From positions 70,159,611-70,223,610 of the forward strand of contig OV050030.1 in NCBI GenBank assembly GCA_920105625.2: a DNA stretch of 64,000 nucleotides. The letters run 5' to 3'. The notes below the pieces were generated by a model. The model saw only the letters and a list, made by a program, of their open reading frames with translations. It was not told where the DNA came from and did not search any database. Origin of the DNA: Clusia tigrina. Its lineage: Eukaryota > Arthropoda > Insecta > Diptera > Clusiidae. Below are positions 47,401 through 56,718 of the stretch, piece after piece (the stretch's first letter is position 1; each line of letters opens with the position of its first letter). Made by a program: the position numbers and the translations under genes.

Positions 47401-48143
47401 TCTCAAAGTATATGGCGTGCGTGGCTATACCCGATGCTGAAGCAAGCACGGTGGCCAAAGCATTATTTGATGAAATAGTAGCACGATACAACATACCTAA
47501 GGTTTTGATAACCGACAATGGTTCAAATTTCGTATCGAAATTATTCTCGGAAACATGTAAAATGCTGGGAATTAAGAAGTTGCACATAACACCATATCAT
47601 CCGCAGGCGAATGGCTCACTGGAACGTAGTCATCGACCTCTGGCCGAGTACTTGCGCAGTTTCGCCAAGGAAGACGGCTCGAATTGGGATCAATGGTTAA
47701 CCACTGCAATGCATGTACACAACAATACTGTGCATGTATCAACAAAGCAAACTCCGTTTAGAACACTCTACGGGTTTGATTTCAACATGCCAGCGAATTT
47801 GAAGCGCAAATGTGCGCCTGTATACAATGCTGATAACCCGAATAAAGTGCAGAAGTATCAGTTACAGCGAGCGCACGAATTGGTTAGAGAAAACCAGGAA
47901 TGTGCTAAACGAGTGGCCAGGGAAGCCTATAACAAGGTACTAAACCCAGTAGTTTTTCATGTGGGTGATCAAGTACTAATGAAGAATCAGGCTAGGAGAA
48001 ACAAATTCTCACCTGTGTGGATAGGTCCCTATGTAGTAGCAGAGATCAAAAGCCCAGTTACAACGGTCGTAACAATTAAGGGCAAAAATAAAAAGCTACA
48101 TAATAATTTGTTGAAATTATTCCACATTAGACCACACAACTAA
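44403..48143 (+). CDS. pol: Pol polyprotein: protease, RT, RNase H, integrase
   Basis: Open for 1246 codons (the frame is open from 44301, read by -1 frameshift; 44403 has no ATG). In order: hydrophobic segments at about residues 43-61 and 71-88; protease LVLLVDSGADTSLV near 150 and DGIIGRDNLWG near 218; RT VDFRKLNDATIKQVF, LDLASGYHQV, MPFGLTGAPATFQ, CFVYLDDIVIYG (YLDD near 578); RNase H LTTDASNEAL, IEKEFLAIVW, YTDHQPL; integrase HHCC (GGHQGFWKTH...CPKCQ), MDIVGIL, ITDNGSNFV, NGSLERSHR (DDE); GPY/F-like SPVWIGPYVV. No stops or missing catalytic residues were seen. Closest in style to the 17.6/297/ZAM group. Confidence 0.95.
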   Translation: MTGNVGSTVQEKEEQEALQYHVPSNVSTMVQVTEEQESLRERILDCALIWVTVVVLVLRLSFNKIREYRPIAAYVVRGCIVKVLAVILRECRIVRDNCGAWRRKLEELGSRYASILESKGRCFVVSRVGDAFIEIPCKEAASGKLVLLVDSGADTSLVKSSVLRKGLVINPKDVRTLNGAFGGCIRTLGSLKIGHSKVKEMSFRVHAVELDREGIPADGIIGRDNLWGRTILDALEKQLSFYDDNKNRILTLPLKSWQEGTVNRVKNCMEVVNARSTRVVSIRVNTKLRTVVLHKQQLADGVYMGEAITHVNKGRVYACVLNASEKDYLMEEDFRPKFTSYDNFKEPNYRSVNQIKQVDIRKRMERVLESLKLDPSANSEEKASIEAICMSFHDIFLLEGDQLTYTPEVEHEIPTRVDQAPINQKQYRLPQAHKDEVNRQVEGMLKDNIISPSISPWNSPIILVPKKGGAQGQKKWRMVVDFRKLNDATIKQVFPIPRIEEILDQLGHSRYFSTLDLASGYHQVLVDTQDKQKTAFSTGLGHYEFNRMPFGLTGAPATFQRLMNHVLTGLQGLDCFVYLDDIVIYGKNLQQHSQRLRKVLQKLREHNLKLNTEKCQFLRREVVYLGHRCSKAGALPDPQKVECVRNLAVPRNRKEVQAFLGLVNYYRKFVEGLAGIALPINKLLRKEAKFEWTERCQQAFERLKEIISSPPILAYPDFEQTFLLTTDASNEALGAVLSQGEVGNDRPIAFASRALSDTEKRYSTIEKEFLAIVWATKNFRAYLLGRPFRIYTDHQPLRGIANLKDQTSRLARFRHKLSEYDFEIIYKPGKKNLNADALSRVPQAQKVSVVQTRSKARSDKEKAERMQKDKIDATGNVSNAGDVANEQRASSVEWLKDIKDIQAVLKGFHDSPLGGHQGFWKTHDRIRRVYGWKGMLKDIKKYIKSCPKCQANKSSRLTKMPMVLTDTPKQPFDKVYMDIVGILPETVSGNKYILTFQDDFSKYMACVAIPDAEASTVAKALFDEIVARYNIPKVLITDNGSNFVSKLFSETCKMLGIKKLHITPYHPQANGSLERSHRPLAEYLRSFAKEDGSNWDQWLTTAMHVHNNTVHVSTKQTPFRTLYGFDFNMPANLKRKCAPVYNADNPNKVQKYQLQRAHELVRENQECAKRVAREAYNKVLNPVVFHVGDQVLMKNQARRNKFSPVWIGPYVVAEIKSPVTTVVTIKGKNKKLHNNLLKLFHIRPHN

Positions 48144-48457
48144 AGACATGTGTCAGCAGTGTTTTACAAGTGTAAACACAAGAATAACAACGTAAACATG
48201 TACGTGTGTGTATCAAATAACACACATAGCTCCGATTTTCAAAGTCAAGGCCAGTAGAAGTGTGCCACTTAAAATCGAGCGATTAAAGTTGACGTAATAA
48301 AAATGCTTATTATGCACTATGGTCGAACGAAGCACAGTAGGGAAAAATATTTTTTTTAAAATATTAAATGATAAATATTGCACGTAATTAAAAAATAAAA
48401 TAAGATAGTAAGACAGTTTTTTTTATATGATTTTTATTTTTTATTCAGTTTATTTTA

Positions 48458-48844
48458 TTAAGGGAAAAATTTGTTGATTACGATTGGATTCCCGGGTGGG
48501 AATCCGGGCACGGTCATTTCGTGCGCCCGGTGCAGCACAACTAGGAGTTGCCCGAGCACTCTCTCGACTCCTGGTTCGCCTGGTTTGAGTCTTGACGTAA
48601 GCAGGAGTTTCCAGCAGGCGTCCACTGCCTCAGGATAATCCCATTGGCTGTCAATCTCCTTTAGATAGTTGTAGAGGATGGCGTAGGTGGGCATGTAGGA
48701 GCCGGGGGTTAGATCCATTAGGCGGCGGTGTTCTGCAATGCTTAGTGCAGAGCAAGCGGGGTGTACCAGGGGCGCCGACTCTTCTAGCAGGGTTTTGGTC
48801 ACCTGCTTGAAGTCCAACATACTTTGTCCAAGTTTGAAATTCAT
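48458..48844 (-). CDS. Antisense 128-aa ORF with its own promoter, unknown family
   Basis: The start ATG at 48844-48842 is in a good insect context (CAACTACCATGA). A TATAAAA box lies 29 to 23 nt before an initiator-like TCAGC, giving a predicted 26-nt 5' UTR, and several AATAAA signals overlap or follow the stop. The frame stays open upstream of the ATG, but the promoter signals favour this start. The protein has no signal peptide or membrane segment. It is predominantly helical in appearance, with SALSIAEHRRLMDLTPGSY and EAVDACWKLLLTSRLKPGE, and ends PGNPIVINKFFP. I do not recognise the family. It lies antisense between pol and env, in an insert missing from related copies, so it is probably captured. 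Confidence 0.6.
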   Translation of the reverse strand: MNFKLGQSMLDFKQVTKTLLEESAPLVHPACSALSIAEHRRLMDLTPGSYMPTYAILYNYLKEIDSQWDYPEAVDACWKLLLTSRLKPGEPGVERVLGQLLVVLHRAHEMTVPGFPPGNPIVINKFFP

Positions 48845-48892
48845 GGTAGTTGGTGAAGTTTGACTGTGCTGAAATTCAGTGCAGAAGCACGG

Positions 48893-48899
48893 TTTTATA
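48893..48899 (-). promoter_or_regulatory. TATA box of the antisense ORF
   Basis: TATAAAA on the minus strand, 29 nt before an initiator-like A in TTCAGCAC (48870). The spacing matches insect TATA promoters. Confidence 0.6.
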
Positions 48900-48925
48900 G
48901 TAAACCAATAAACGGTCTGTTTTCG

Positions 48926-48950
48926 GAAATGTGCTAAGAAGGCACATTTC
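48926..48950. repeat. 9-bp inverted repeat upstream of the antisense promoter
   Basis: GAAATGTGC-TAAGAAG-GCACATTTC, perfect arms, 27 bp upstream of the TATA box on the minus strand. The symmetrical form and position suggest a regulatory site, but no binding protein is known. Confidence 0.6.
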
Positions 48951-49829
48951 AACAAAATAAAACAAAATACCGAGTTAGCGGACAGAATAAATACCGATAT
49001 TTCAACAGAGTAACGTAAAAAGTTAACCAAAAATAGCTGAACTAAATTGCCGAGACATGTTCTCAAATCGGCCAGCGATAATCGGGTCATAATGTAGTGG
49101 GCAGGTTCGGCTAAGAGAAAGATGAGCACCCTACGACCAAATTTCAGGTATGGGGTACTAGGTATTGAGTAGGTGTTCGGATATATATTTGAACAAGCAG
49201 ATATTTTTATGATGTGGTCAAGTATATGAAGACGGGTAATTAGAATTTAGGAGGTTGCAGACTTTGCAGCGGGTTAGATAGATATAGAAAGTTATTAGTT
49301 AGGAATTTATTGTATAGATAAATGAAGAAAGGCATAATTTAGGAAAATAGTATAAGATAGTGAATAAGATATTGCTTTGAATATGTGTATGTAGCCATAT
49401 GCGATCTAGGAAGAGACGATCGTTAATGGATATATACATATCAGGCTAGAAGTAAATTTAAATAAAAATTGTTTGCTTTGAAAGATATAGTCATGCAATG
49501 GACAAAGTTTTGACACAAATGGGATTATTTTTTATAATCTAATTTTGTCGGAGGATTAATAATTTGGTTCGAAGCTAGAATGAGTGATAACTCACGTATT
49601 GAAAAGAGCTTGAAAAATTAGTCAAAGCGGAACTAATGCAATATATGGCAATAAACATAGTCCAGTCCTCTTTTCCTCTGGGATACGATAGTAATCCGAG
49701 AATGTAAGGGGGGAAGACGAGTGGACGGAGAATTGAATGATGTAGCATTCAATTGTAAGCTAAGCAATTTATAAGGAGAATATTGTATATATGTTCTTTA
49801 GTCTGAGATATGTCATATTTAGTGTAAAA

Positions 49830-49845
49830 TTTTATCATTTTGTAG
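49830..49845 (+). promoter_or_regulatory. Candidate env splice acceptor
   Basis: The T-rich ATTTTATCATTTTGTAG ends 3 nt before the env ATG. Splicing from 41048 would place the leader ATG, ATT and then the env ATG in one frame. Confidence 0.6.
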
Positions 49846-49848
49846 ATT

Positions 49849-51666
49849 ATGTTAGTGCTGTTGATGGCGGTCACCGACAGGGTACATGCGGAGGTGCGGT
49901 TGGATAAACTACCGGAGACAGATGTATTAATGGAGAAGACTGGAGATGTATGGTTCGCCAAGGATTTTTGGGTGGTTGTAACAGAGTTTCCACGAACGGA
50001 GCTGAAAATTATTGTTGAGCAATTCAAAGGAATACAGGAGACAACCAGAAGGTTGTGTGAGAGGCATGCAGCGGCCAGCGGGACCGAGCTGAAACGAAGA
50101 TGCGATTCTTCGATTTTGGAGATAGAAGCTATAACGAGAAGATTCTTGGAAAAGGAGAAGACATTGTCTCTGAAAGGAAGGAAACGCCGGTCGCTAATAG
50201 ATGTTGGCGGTGAAGTGCTCAAATGGGCAATCGGTACGATGGACCACCAAGATTCAGATCGGATTTATGGTCACTTGCGGGTCCTTGAGAGAAAGCAGTC
50301 AAAGACGTTGTCATTGCTGGGAAAAGAGGTGACTGTGATGAGAGCAGGTTACCAGGGCCTTCACGAAGCAGTAAATAAGACTTTCCAAGAGCTGGAAGAG
50401 ATGCACTTGGCATTGGAAGGCATTGGAAATAGACAAGAGGAAGCAGAGGTGAACTTGGCAGAATCTTTCATGTTGGGAAAAGTTGTTTCTGAAGAAATGA
50501 TGAGGTTCCAGGACCAACAGCAAACGGAAATAGTGGTGCTCGATGATTTATTACATGGCAAACTACACCCATTGTTCCTGACGTCTGATGAATTGCTCAA
50601 GGCAGCACCAATGTCAATGAAAGGAATTTCATGGTACAGCAAGGCACCGGAGCGGTTCTATGAACTAGCCGAGGTCCGAACAGAAGAGGCGGAGAACGGG
50701 TTAAAAATAGTCATAAAGATTCCAGTGCCGTTATTGGAGGTATTTACAATGCACAAAGTGTACCCAATACCCAAGAGACTAAACCCAGATTGGTGCGTGC
50801 TGCCGAAGACAAGATATGATTACATAGCGGCAAGCCAGGCTCAAGAACACTACATTGGCCTATCAATAGAGGACGAAGGGAAATGTCGAGAGGTGGGCAC
50901 AACAAGACGTTTATGCTACCATCCCGGAAAAGTAATTACGCGAGCAAGCGATTACTGCGAGATAGAAGTCTTGAAACATGAGCAAGACCAATGCGATCAC
51001 GTAGCCATTCCAGCTACGGGAGGAATTCTGGTAGCTACCAGGACTGTAAACAAATGGCTCTACCATTTTGACGACCAGGTGATTTTCACGGCGGTGTGCT
51101 CAGACGAAACCACACGGTTGGAATTGGTAAACACCGGGTTTATGACCATCGAAGCTGGCTGCAGGGTGATTGGCAAAGGGATAATGTTGGTCCATAAAAG
51201 TCAAGAAGAGTCACGATTTAAGTTTTCAACGTCTGTCATGGGAACAAACCGTTTAAAGACGAAGCTGCAGGAGCTGCTGGAAAATTATAAACGAGGTGAT
51301 TCTGGCCACACGCGCACAACACCGAACACGGTCTCACTCATGCATTTCAAGAATCTACGAAAAACTCTCACAACAAACAGCAGAGCAATCAACGAGTTGG
51401 TTAAGGGGGCAGAAGATGTGGAAAGGGTGTCACACCTCACCAATTCCTGTGAGATAGTGCACACCTGGATGAAGGGAGGGGTAGTCAGTATAGCTGGCCT
51501 CATCCTGGTGGTAGTGATGGTGACGACGCTCATTTCGAAAAAATGGTGCAAGATAGTGGCGGCCCTTCAAAGACTCGAATCAACCACACCAACGGCGCAA
51601 CACAACAACCATACCGACAACGGCAGCCGACAACCGGATAATCAGTTAGCGGAGGTTATAACGTAA
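49849..51666 (+). CDS. env: Envelope glycoprotein (errantivirus, F-like)
   Basis: A 605-codon open frame. Residues 1-14 form a short signal peptide. A furin-type RKRR at 111-114 is followed by SLIDVGGEVLKWAIGTM, placed like the fusion peptide of insect errantivirus and baculovirus F proteins. A helical region (about 140-215) and a Cys-containing ectodomain follow, then a membrane anchor at about 543-562 (SIAGLILVVVMVTTLI) and a 40-residue tail. Such proteins mediate fusion and may allow transfer between cells. No stop interrupts it. Residues from about 288 on are copied at 56719-57674 by the tandem duplication. Confidence 0.92.
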   Translation: MLVLLMAVTDRVHAEVRLDKLPETDVLMEKTGDVWFAKDFWVVVTEFPRTELKIIVEQFKGIQETTRRLCERHAAASGTELKRRCDSSILEIEAITRRFLEKEKTLSLKGRKRRSLIDVGGEVLKWAIGTMDHQDSDRIYGHLRVLERKQSKTLSLLGKEVTVMRAGYQGLHEAVNKTFQELEEMHLALEGIGNRQEEAEVNLAESFMLGKVVSEEMMRFQDQQQTEIVVLDDLLHGKLHPLFLTSDELLKAAPMSMKGISWYSKAPERFYELAEVRTEEAENGLKIVIKIPVPLLEVFTMHKVYPIPKRLNPDWCVLPKTRYDYIAASQAQEHYIGLSIEDEGKCREVGTTRRLCYHPGKVITRASDYCEIEVLKHEQDQCDHVAIPATGGILVATRTVNKWLYHFDDQVIFTAVCSDETTRLELVNTGFMTIEAGCRVIGKGIMLVHKSQEESRFKFSTSVMGTNRLKTKLQELLENYKRGDSGHTRTTPNTVSLMHFKNLRKTLTTNSRAINELVKGAEDVERVSHLTNSCEIVHTWMKGGVVSIAGLILVVVMVTTLISKKWCKIVAALQRLESTTPTAQHNNHTDNGSRQPDNQLAEVIT

Positions 51667-51719
51667 GATTTTAGATTTAAATATCATAGCGGAAGATAAG
51701 ATTTAAGTATGAGAATAAA

Positions 51720-52015
51720 ATGTATTGTACGCCAGTGAGAAAAGAGTCGATGAAAGACCAAGAATAAAAAGGGGAAAGTATAATAGAACAAAAGAGAAAA
51801 ACAAAAAACTGAAAAAAAGTCGAAGTAAAGAAAAGAAAAAGAAAAAGAAACAAAGAAAAAAAAAACAAGATTCAAAAACAAAAAAGGAAAAAAAAACATA
51901 AAGAAAAGAAAAAACAAAAAGAAAAGAATATGAAAAAAAAGAAATAAAAAGAACCCGAAGTATAAAATAAGGTGAATTTAAAAAAAAAAGAAAAGAAAGA
52001 AGAAAAATTGTATAT
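51720..52015 (+). repeat. A/G-rich 3' untranslated tract
   Basis: Almost entirely purine (AAAAG/GAAA runs) between the env stop and the 3' LTR. Similar tracts lie at 56085-56315, 57728-58020 and 62092-62322. The sequence differs between the two lineages but the composition is the same. Confidence 0.8.
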
Positions 52016-52072
52016 TGATTTAAGAAAATGTACTGACTGTTTGAAGTGCAGAAATAAATGTAAACTTTCATT

Positions 52073-52114
52073 AGAAGTTAGTTGCACTAACTTCTTTTAG
52101 AAAGAGGGGAGGGA
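52073..52114 (+). promoter_or_regulatory. Conserved hairpin and polypurine tract
   Basis: AGAAGTTAGT-TGC-ACTAACTTCT forms a 10-bp hairpin (52073-52095). GAAAGAGGGGAGGGA (52100-52114) then abuts the LTR. The same arrangement precedes the LTRs at 56448, 58122 and 62455. The polypurine tract primes plus-strand DNA. Confidence 0.85.
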
Positions 52115-52619
52115 TGTTGTGAGTTAGAACCTTACTACCTACGTGTAGTTTACTCACAGCACCGACTCCTAATAGATGCCACACTATGTTGAATTAGCAT
52201 GTGCTAAAACGGTGTTATCATAAGGCATACTTCTAGGGTTTAAGTATTTCAAGTTAATGTGATCTGTGCAACGTTATTATGTAAGCTTTTAGGGTGTTAC
52301 AGTTCCGCAGTCGAGTCGACGAGGGCAGCGTAGTGCACCGTCGCCACTTTTGAAGTGGGTCAGTTGGCTTGACCAACTGACACCAATTAGCAGGTGCAGA
52401 ACTGGAACACCAGAAAGGTCAGTTCACAGACTGAGATAGATGTTTAAAAAATAGTATATAAGTATTAGGTTTCGTAATAATAAATCTCTTCTTGTGTTTT
52501 GAAACTGAAAAGCAATAAGTGTTTGAATTCAACGTTAGGGCTCTTAAGTTTTCAGCCACGCGCCCGAAAGAACTGCGACAGGACGTCCCCAGTCAAGCAA
52601 GGACTCGAGATCCCCAACA
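52115..52619 (+). repeat. Internal LTR2 (505 bp, subfamily 2)
   Basis: TG...CA, clearly diverged from LTR1 but sharing the terminal palindrome, the GTCAGTTGG/CCAACTGAC hairpin, TATATAAG and AATAAA. It is followed by pol sequence (GTACCGCAGG), not by a primer-binding site. So this LTR is the 3' end of the gag-pol-env body, set into another element's pol. Confidence 0.92.
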
Positions 52620-53828
52620 GTACCGCAGGTACAGAAAGTATCAGTAGTGCAAACGAGGTCCAAAGCACGCTGAGATAAGAAGAATGCCGAGAGAATGCAA
52701 AAGGATAAAGTTGATGCTACAACAGATGTTAGCAAAACGGGTGAAGATGCAACCAGCAATGTGGAATGGCTGGAGGATATAAAGGATATCCAGGCTGTGT
52801 TAAAGGGTTTCCATGATTCGCCTCTAGGAGGTCACCAGGGATTCTGGAAAACCCATGACAGAATTAGGCGAGTATTCGGATGGAAGGGTATGCTCAAGGA
52901 TATTAAGAAATATATAAAGAGTTGTCCAAAATGTCAGGCCAACAAAAGTTCAAGGCCGACAAAGATGCCAATGGTGTTAACTGACACACCAAAACAACCA
53001 TTTGATAAAGTTCATATGGATATCGTAGGTATTTTACCTGACACTGTTTCGGGCAATAAATACATATTGACATTCCAAGACGATTTCTCAAAGTATATGG
53101 CGTGCGTGGCTATACCCGATGCTGAAGCAAGTACGGTGGCCAAAGCATTCTTTGATGAAATTATAGCACGATACAACATACCTAAGGTTTTGATAACCGA
53201 TAATGGTTCTAATTTTGTATCGAAGCTGTTCTCGGAAACATGTAAAATGCTGGGAATCAAGAAGTTGCATATACCACCATATCATCCACAGGCGAATGGC
53301 TCATTGGAACGTAGTCATCGATCTCTGGCCGAGTACTTGCGCAGTTTTGCCAAAGAAGACGGCTCGAATTGGGATCAATGGTTAACCACTGCAATGCATG
53401 TACACAACAATACTGTGCATGTATCAACGAAGCAAACTCCGTTTAGAAGACTCTACAGGTTTGATTTCAACATGCCAGCGAATTTGAAGCGCAAATGTGC
53501 GCCTGTATACAATGCTGATGACCCCAATAAAGTACAAAAATATCAGTTGCAGCGAGCGCACGAATTGGTTAGAGAAAACCAGGAATGTGCTAAACGAGTG
53601 GCCAGGGAAGCCTATAACAAGGTACTAAACCCAGTAGTTTTTCATGTGGGTGACCAGGTACTAATGAAGAATCAGGCTAGGAGAAACAAATTCTCACCTA
53701 TGTGGATAGGTCCGTATGTAGTAGCAGAGACTCGAAGCCCAGTTACAACAGTCGTAACGATTAAGGGAAAAAATAAAAAGCTACATAATAATTTGTTGAA
53801 ATTATTCCACATTAGACCACGCAACTAA
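52620..53828 (+). pseudogene. pol: Integrase-only pol fragment, copy 1
   Basis: Begins at the pol codon equivalent to 46922 (VPQ.QKVSVVQTRSKAR) directly after LTR2, with a TGA at 52671-52673. It then runs open from 52695 to the natural pol end. The integrase zinc region, DDE motifs (MDIVGIL, ITDNGSNFV, NGSLERSHR) and SPMWIGPYVV are intact. It lacks protease, RT and RNase H. Differences from the full pol (YRFD for YGFD, a 4-codon gap near the start) show that it comes from the other lineage. Confidence 0.88.
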
Positions 53829-56447
53829 AGACATGTGTTAGCAGTGTTTTACAAGTGTAAACACAAGAATAACAACGTAAACATGTACGTGTGTATATCG
53901 GATAACACACAGCTCCGATTCTCAAAGTCAAGGCCAGCAGAAGTGTGCCACTTAAAATCGAGCGATTAAAGTTGACGTAATAAAAGTGCTTATTATGCAC
54001 TGTGGCCGAACGAAGCATAGTAGGGAAAAATATTTTTTTTAAATAATGATAAATATTGCACGTAATTAAAAAATAAAATGAAATAATAAGACAGTCGTGG
54101 GTAAGTAATATAAAACAAAACTTCGAATATGTACATACATACATACGGCAGTGTATGCACTGAAATTCGATGCATGAGCATTAACGCCAGGCAACGGAAC
54201 TGCTGGTGAAGTAAGCATATATACGAGTATGTATATATGTTTATAAGATAAGGAATGAATATACGAGGGAATATTTAAAGAAGTAAGTATTCTAGTTATA
54301 GGAATTGGGAATTGCAGATACTGCAGCAGGCTATATGTAGATATACTCGTACATGGGTTTTAACTGTTTATTGTTTAGGAAATTAGCGTATGGAAATTCG
54401 AAAAAATGTATAGTTAATTGGGGAAAATAACGTTAGTAATTAATTCTAGGTAATTTAAAGCGCCTCGAATGTATGTATGTAGCCATCTACGAGCTAATTA
54501 CAGGATGGAAAATAGAATCGTTAATGGATATATACATATCAGGCTAGAAGTAAATTTAAATAAAAAATCAATTGTATGCGATGAAAGATATAGTCATGCA
54601 ATGGACAATGTTTTCACATAAACGGGTTTATCTTAAATAATCTCGCTTATGTAAAAGGCACTAGTTTTGCCAAGAATTGATATAACAAATTTTTTTTTGG
54701 GCGGCATATAATTAAATTAGAAAATAATTGTTATGTATGAAGCAAATTTTTGTAAAATGTATATATTTGAGAAGGATTTAAAGTTTTAATGCCGCCAACA
54801 ATTGTAAGAAAATGTATTATAGTTAATTAATAGTATTTGTAAAGGAAATAGTTTTTGTTACTTGTTTATAGTTTGTTTGTTAAGACGTAGTAGATAAGCG
54901 ATATATAGATTTGAATCCAATTTACTGTTTACGTTAAAAATTGAATGAATGTAATAGCTAGTAAGAATAATTAAAACTCGGCAAGTCCGATAAGCTAAGC
55001 GTATTGTTTTTAGATATTCAGGCGTTGGTGAACAAACATCTGGATGGTTCAATATGGTGCAGCATGAACCTGGAAGGGACTTCCTGCAGCGTCGAAGACT
55101 GAGTAATATGTTAACCAACATCCAGGAGACCAGTAGATGAAATGCAAGTGCAGCGAACAAAAATCTGACTGAATGAGAAGAAGTAAGAAGACGTAGAAGA
55201 AAAGTGATCAGTAAGCCGCAAAGGAAGAAAGACGAGTTTGGCAACGATGATGTCCAGAGATAATTTTTGGGTTGGAAGAAACGAAAACGAAATTAGTGAG
55301 AATTCATTTTTATATGAAAGAGTGGAAGAGCTTCCAACTTCCCATCTGCGAGATGACTACGATTTAAGCTTATAAAAAAATGGAGATGGTATCGGCCGAA
55401 TGGAAGAGTCCCTATCTGACTAGTAAAAGTCTAATAATACTTGAGTTTTATTGCATAACTGACTAAATGGCATGAAAAGCACTAACATGTACGTTGTCCG
55501 TATAAAGAATCCAACGTGTTTGCCATTATTACATATATCAGTATGTATATTGTATTATTGTCTAGAAATAAGAAAAGGTAATTTTAGCCAAAACCCGAGG
55601 GTACTCCGTAATTTCACCGAGAAACGGCTACAATAACAATAACAGCCACAACTACTATCGTTCAATTAGCTTCGCAGAATAATCTCCTGGCGCAAAAATC
55701 GTTTTAACCACGAAAAGATCGAACATAACTTAGCCAAGCTTTATCGACTAAACTTCGTAACGATTTCTCCAATGAGAAAATATCCATTGTCACTCACTAA
55801 GCGAATATCGAATATTTATTTTGATTTCGTCAGAAGCGCATCTAGTCGCGCAAGCTTGCATCATCTTTGTACGTACCGATCCAGAAAGAAGGGAGGGGTA
55901 TGCAGAGTTCATCGAGGGACTTCACTCTGACAACGACGGTCGTCAACTGGACCAGCAGGTAGCAGAGGGCGCAGTATAATATAAGGTTTTATGTATAGAA
56001 TAGAATTGTGTCATTGTTTAGATATTTGTAGATACGCCAATGAGAAAAGAGTCAATGAAAGACCAAATTATAAAAAGGGGAATTTAAAAAAAAAATAATG
56101 ATGGATAAAAATAAAAAAAAAAAAAATAATAAAAAAAACAAACAAACAAAAACAAAAACAAAGTAACGAAAAAAATAAAAATAAAAGAAAGAAAACTACA
56201 AAAGAAAATAAAAGCTAAAAAAAAAAATATATATATGGAAAAGAAAAGAATAAAAAAGGAAGAAAAAAACCGTGATAGAACCCAAATAAGGCGATTTTAA
56301 AAAAAAAAAAGATGTAAATAAAAACAAGTCATATGTATGTACTATAGAGTTAAATAAGTGCACATAATTGTTTACAGTGCAAGAAAATTATTGTAGAGAT
56401 TTTATGGAAGTTAGTTGCACTAACTTCTTTTAGAAAGAGGGGAGGGA
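53829..56447 (+). other. Env-less 3' region, copy 1
   Basis: 2.6 kb between the pol end and the polypurine tract. It is related to errantivirus B 35096-36883 but extends further. It holds no env frame. An antisense frame of 128 codons (54858-55244) with hydrophobic stretches, and a plus-strand piece after a TTTTTAG acceptor-like site at about 55013, are both kept in B with a 6-bp in-frame indel. A-rich tract, hairpin and polypurine tract end it. Confidence 0.6.
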
Positions 56448-56718
56448 TGTTGTGAGTTAGAATCAAGCTACTTACGCGTAGTTGACTCACAGCACCGGCT
56501 CCTATTAAATTCATTAAGAACGCACATATTTTTAGGGTGCAAATATTGTAAATGAACAGTATTTATGTATTAATTATGATGTAAACTTCTAGGGTGTTAC
56601 AGTTCCGCAGTCAAGCTGACGAGGGGCATTTAGAATGCACCGACGACATTTTACTTTCAGTAGGTCAGTTGGCTTGAGCCACTGACACCAAATAACAATT
56701 GCGTAACTGGAACACCAG
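56448..56718 (+). repeat. LTR1 fragment at the duplication junction
   Basis: The first 271 bp of LTR1, identical in extent to 62455-62725, then an abrupt switch to env sequence at 56719. It has lost the TATA box and polyadenylation signal. Confidence 0.93.

Larger units (their letters stand above)
48144..49848 (+). other. Pol-env spacer containing a foreign insertion
   Basis: 1.7 kb. The first 270 bp (to AGACAGT at 48411) and a region from about 49230 on align with the sister regions after 53828 and 35096. Between them about 0.8 kb is specific to this copy and carries an antisense ORF. It starts with an 8-nt T run (48417-48424). The last 16 bp before env form a splice-acceptor-like tract. 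Confidence 0.65.
50711..56718 (+). repeat. 6.0-kb tandem duplication, copy 1
   Basis: Starts inside env and ends 271 bp into an LTR1. It is nearly identical to 56719-62725. The differences I found are T50734/C56742, C53042/G59049 and one A in a homopolymer near 51980. The breakpoint shares two bases (AG). Confidence 0.93.

Noticed and set aside
46072..47587. Antisense frames across pol (also 29145-30129, 52903-53285, 59019-59292)
   Set aside because: They mirror the conserved pol reading frame and recur wherever pol recurs; shadows.
51677..52087. Phe-rich antisense frames
   Set aside because: Produced by the purine-rich tract; pure composition effect. The same holds for 57685-58094.
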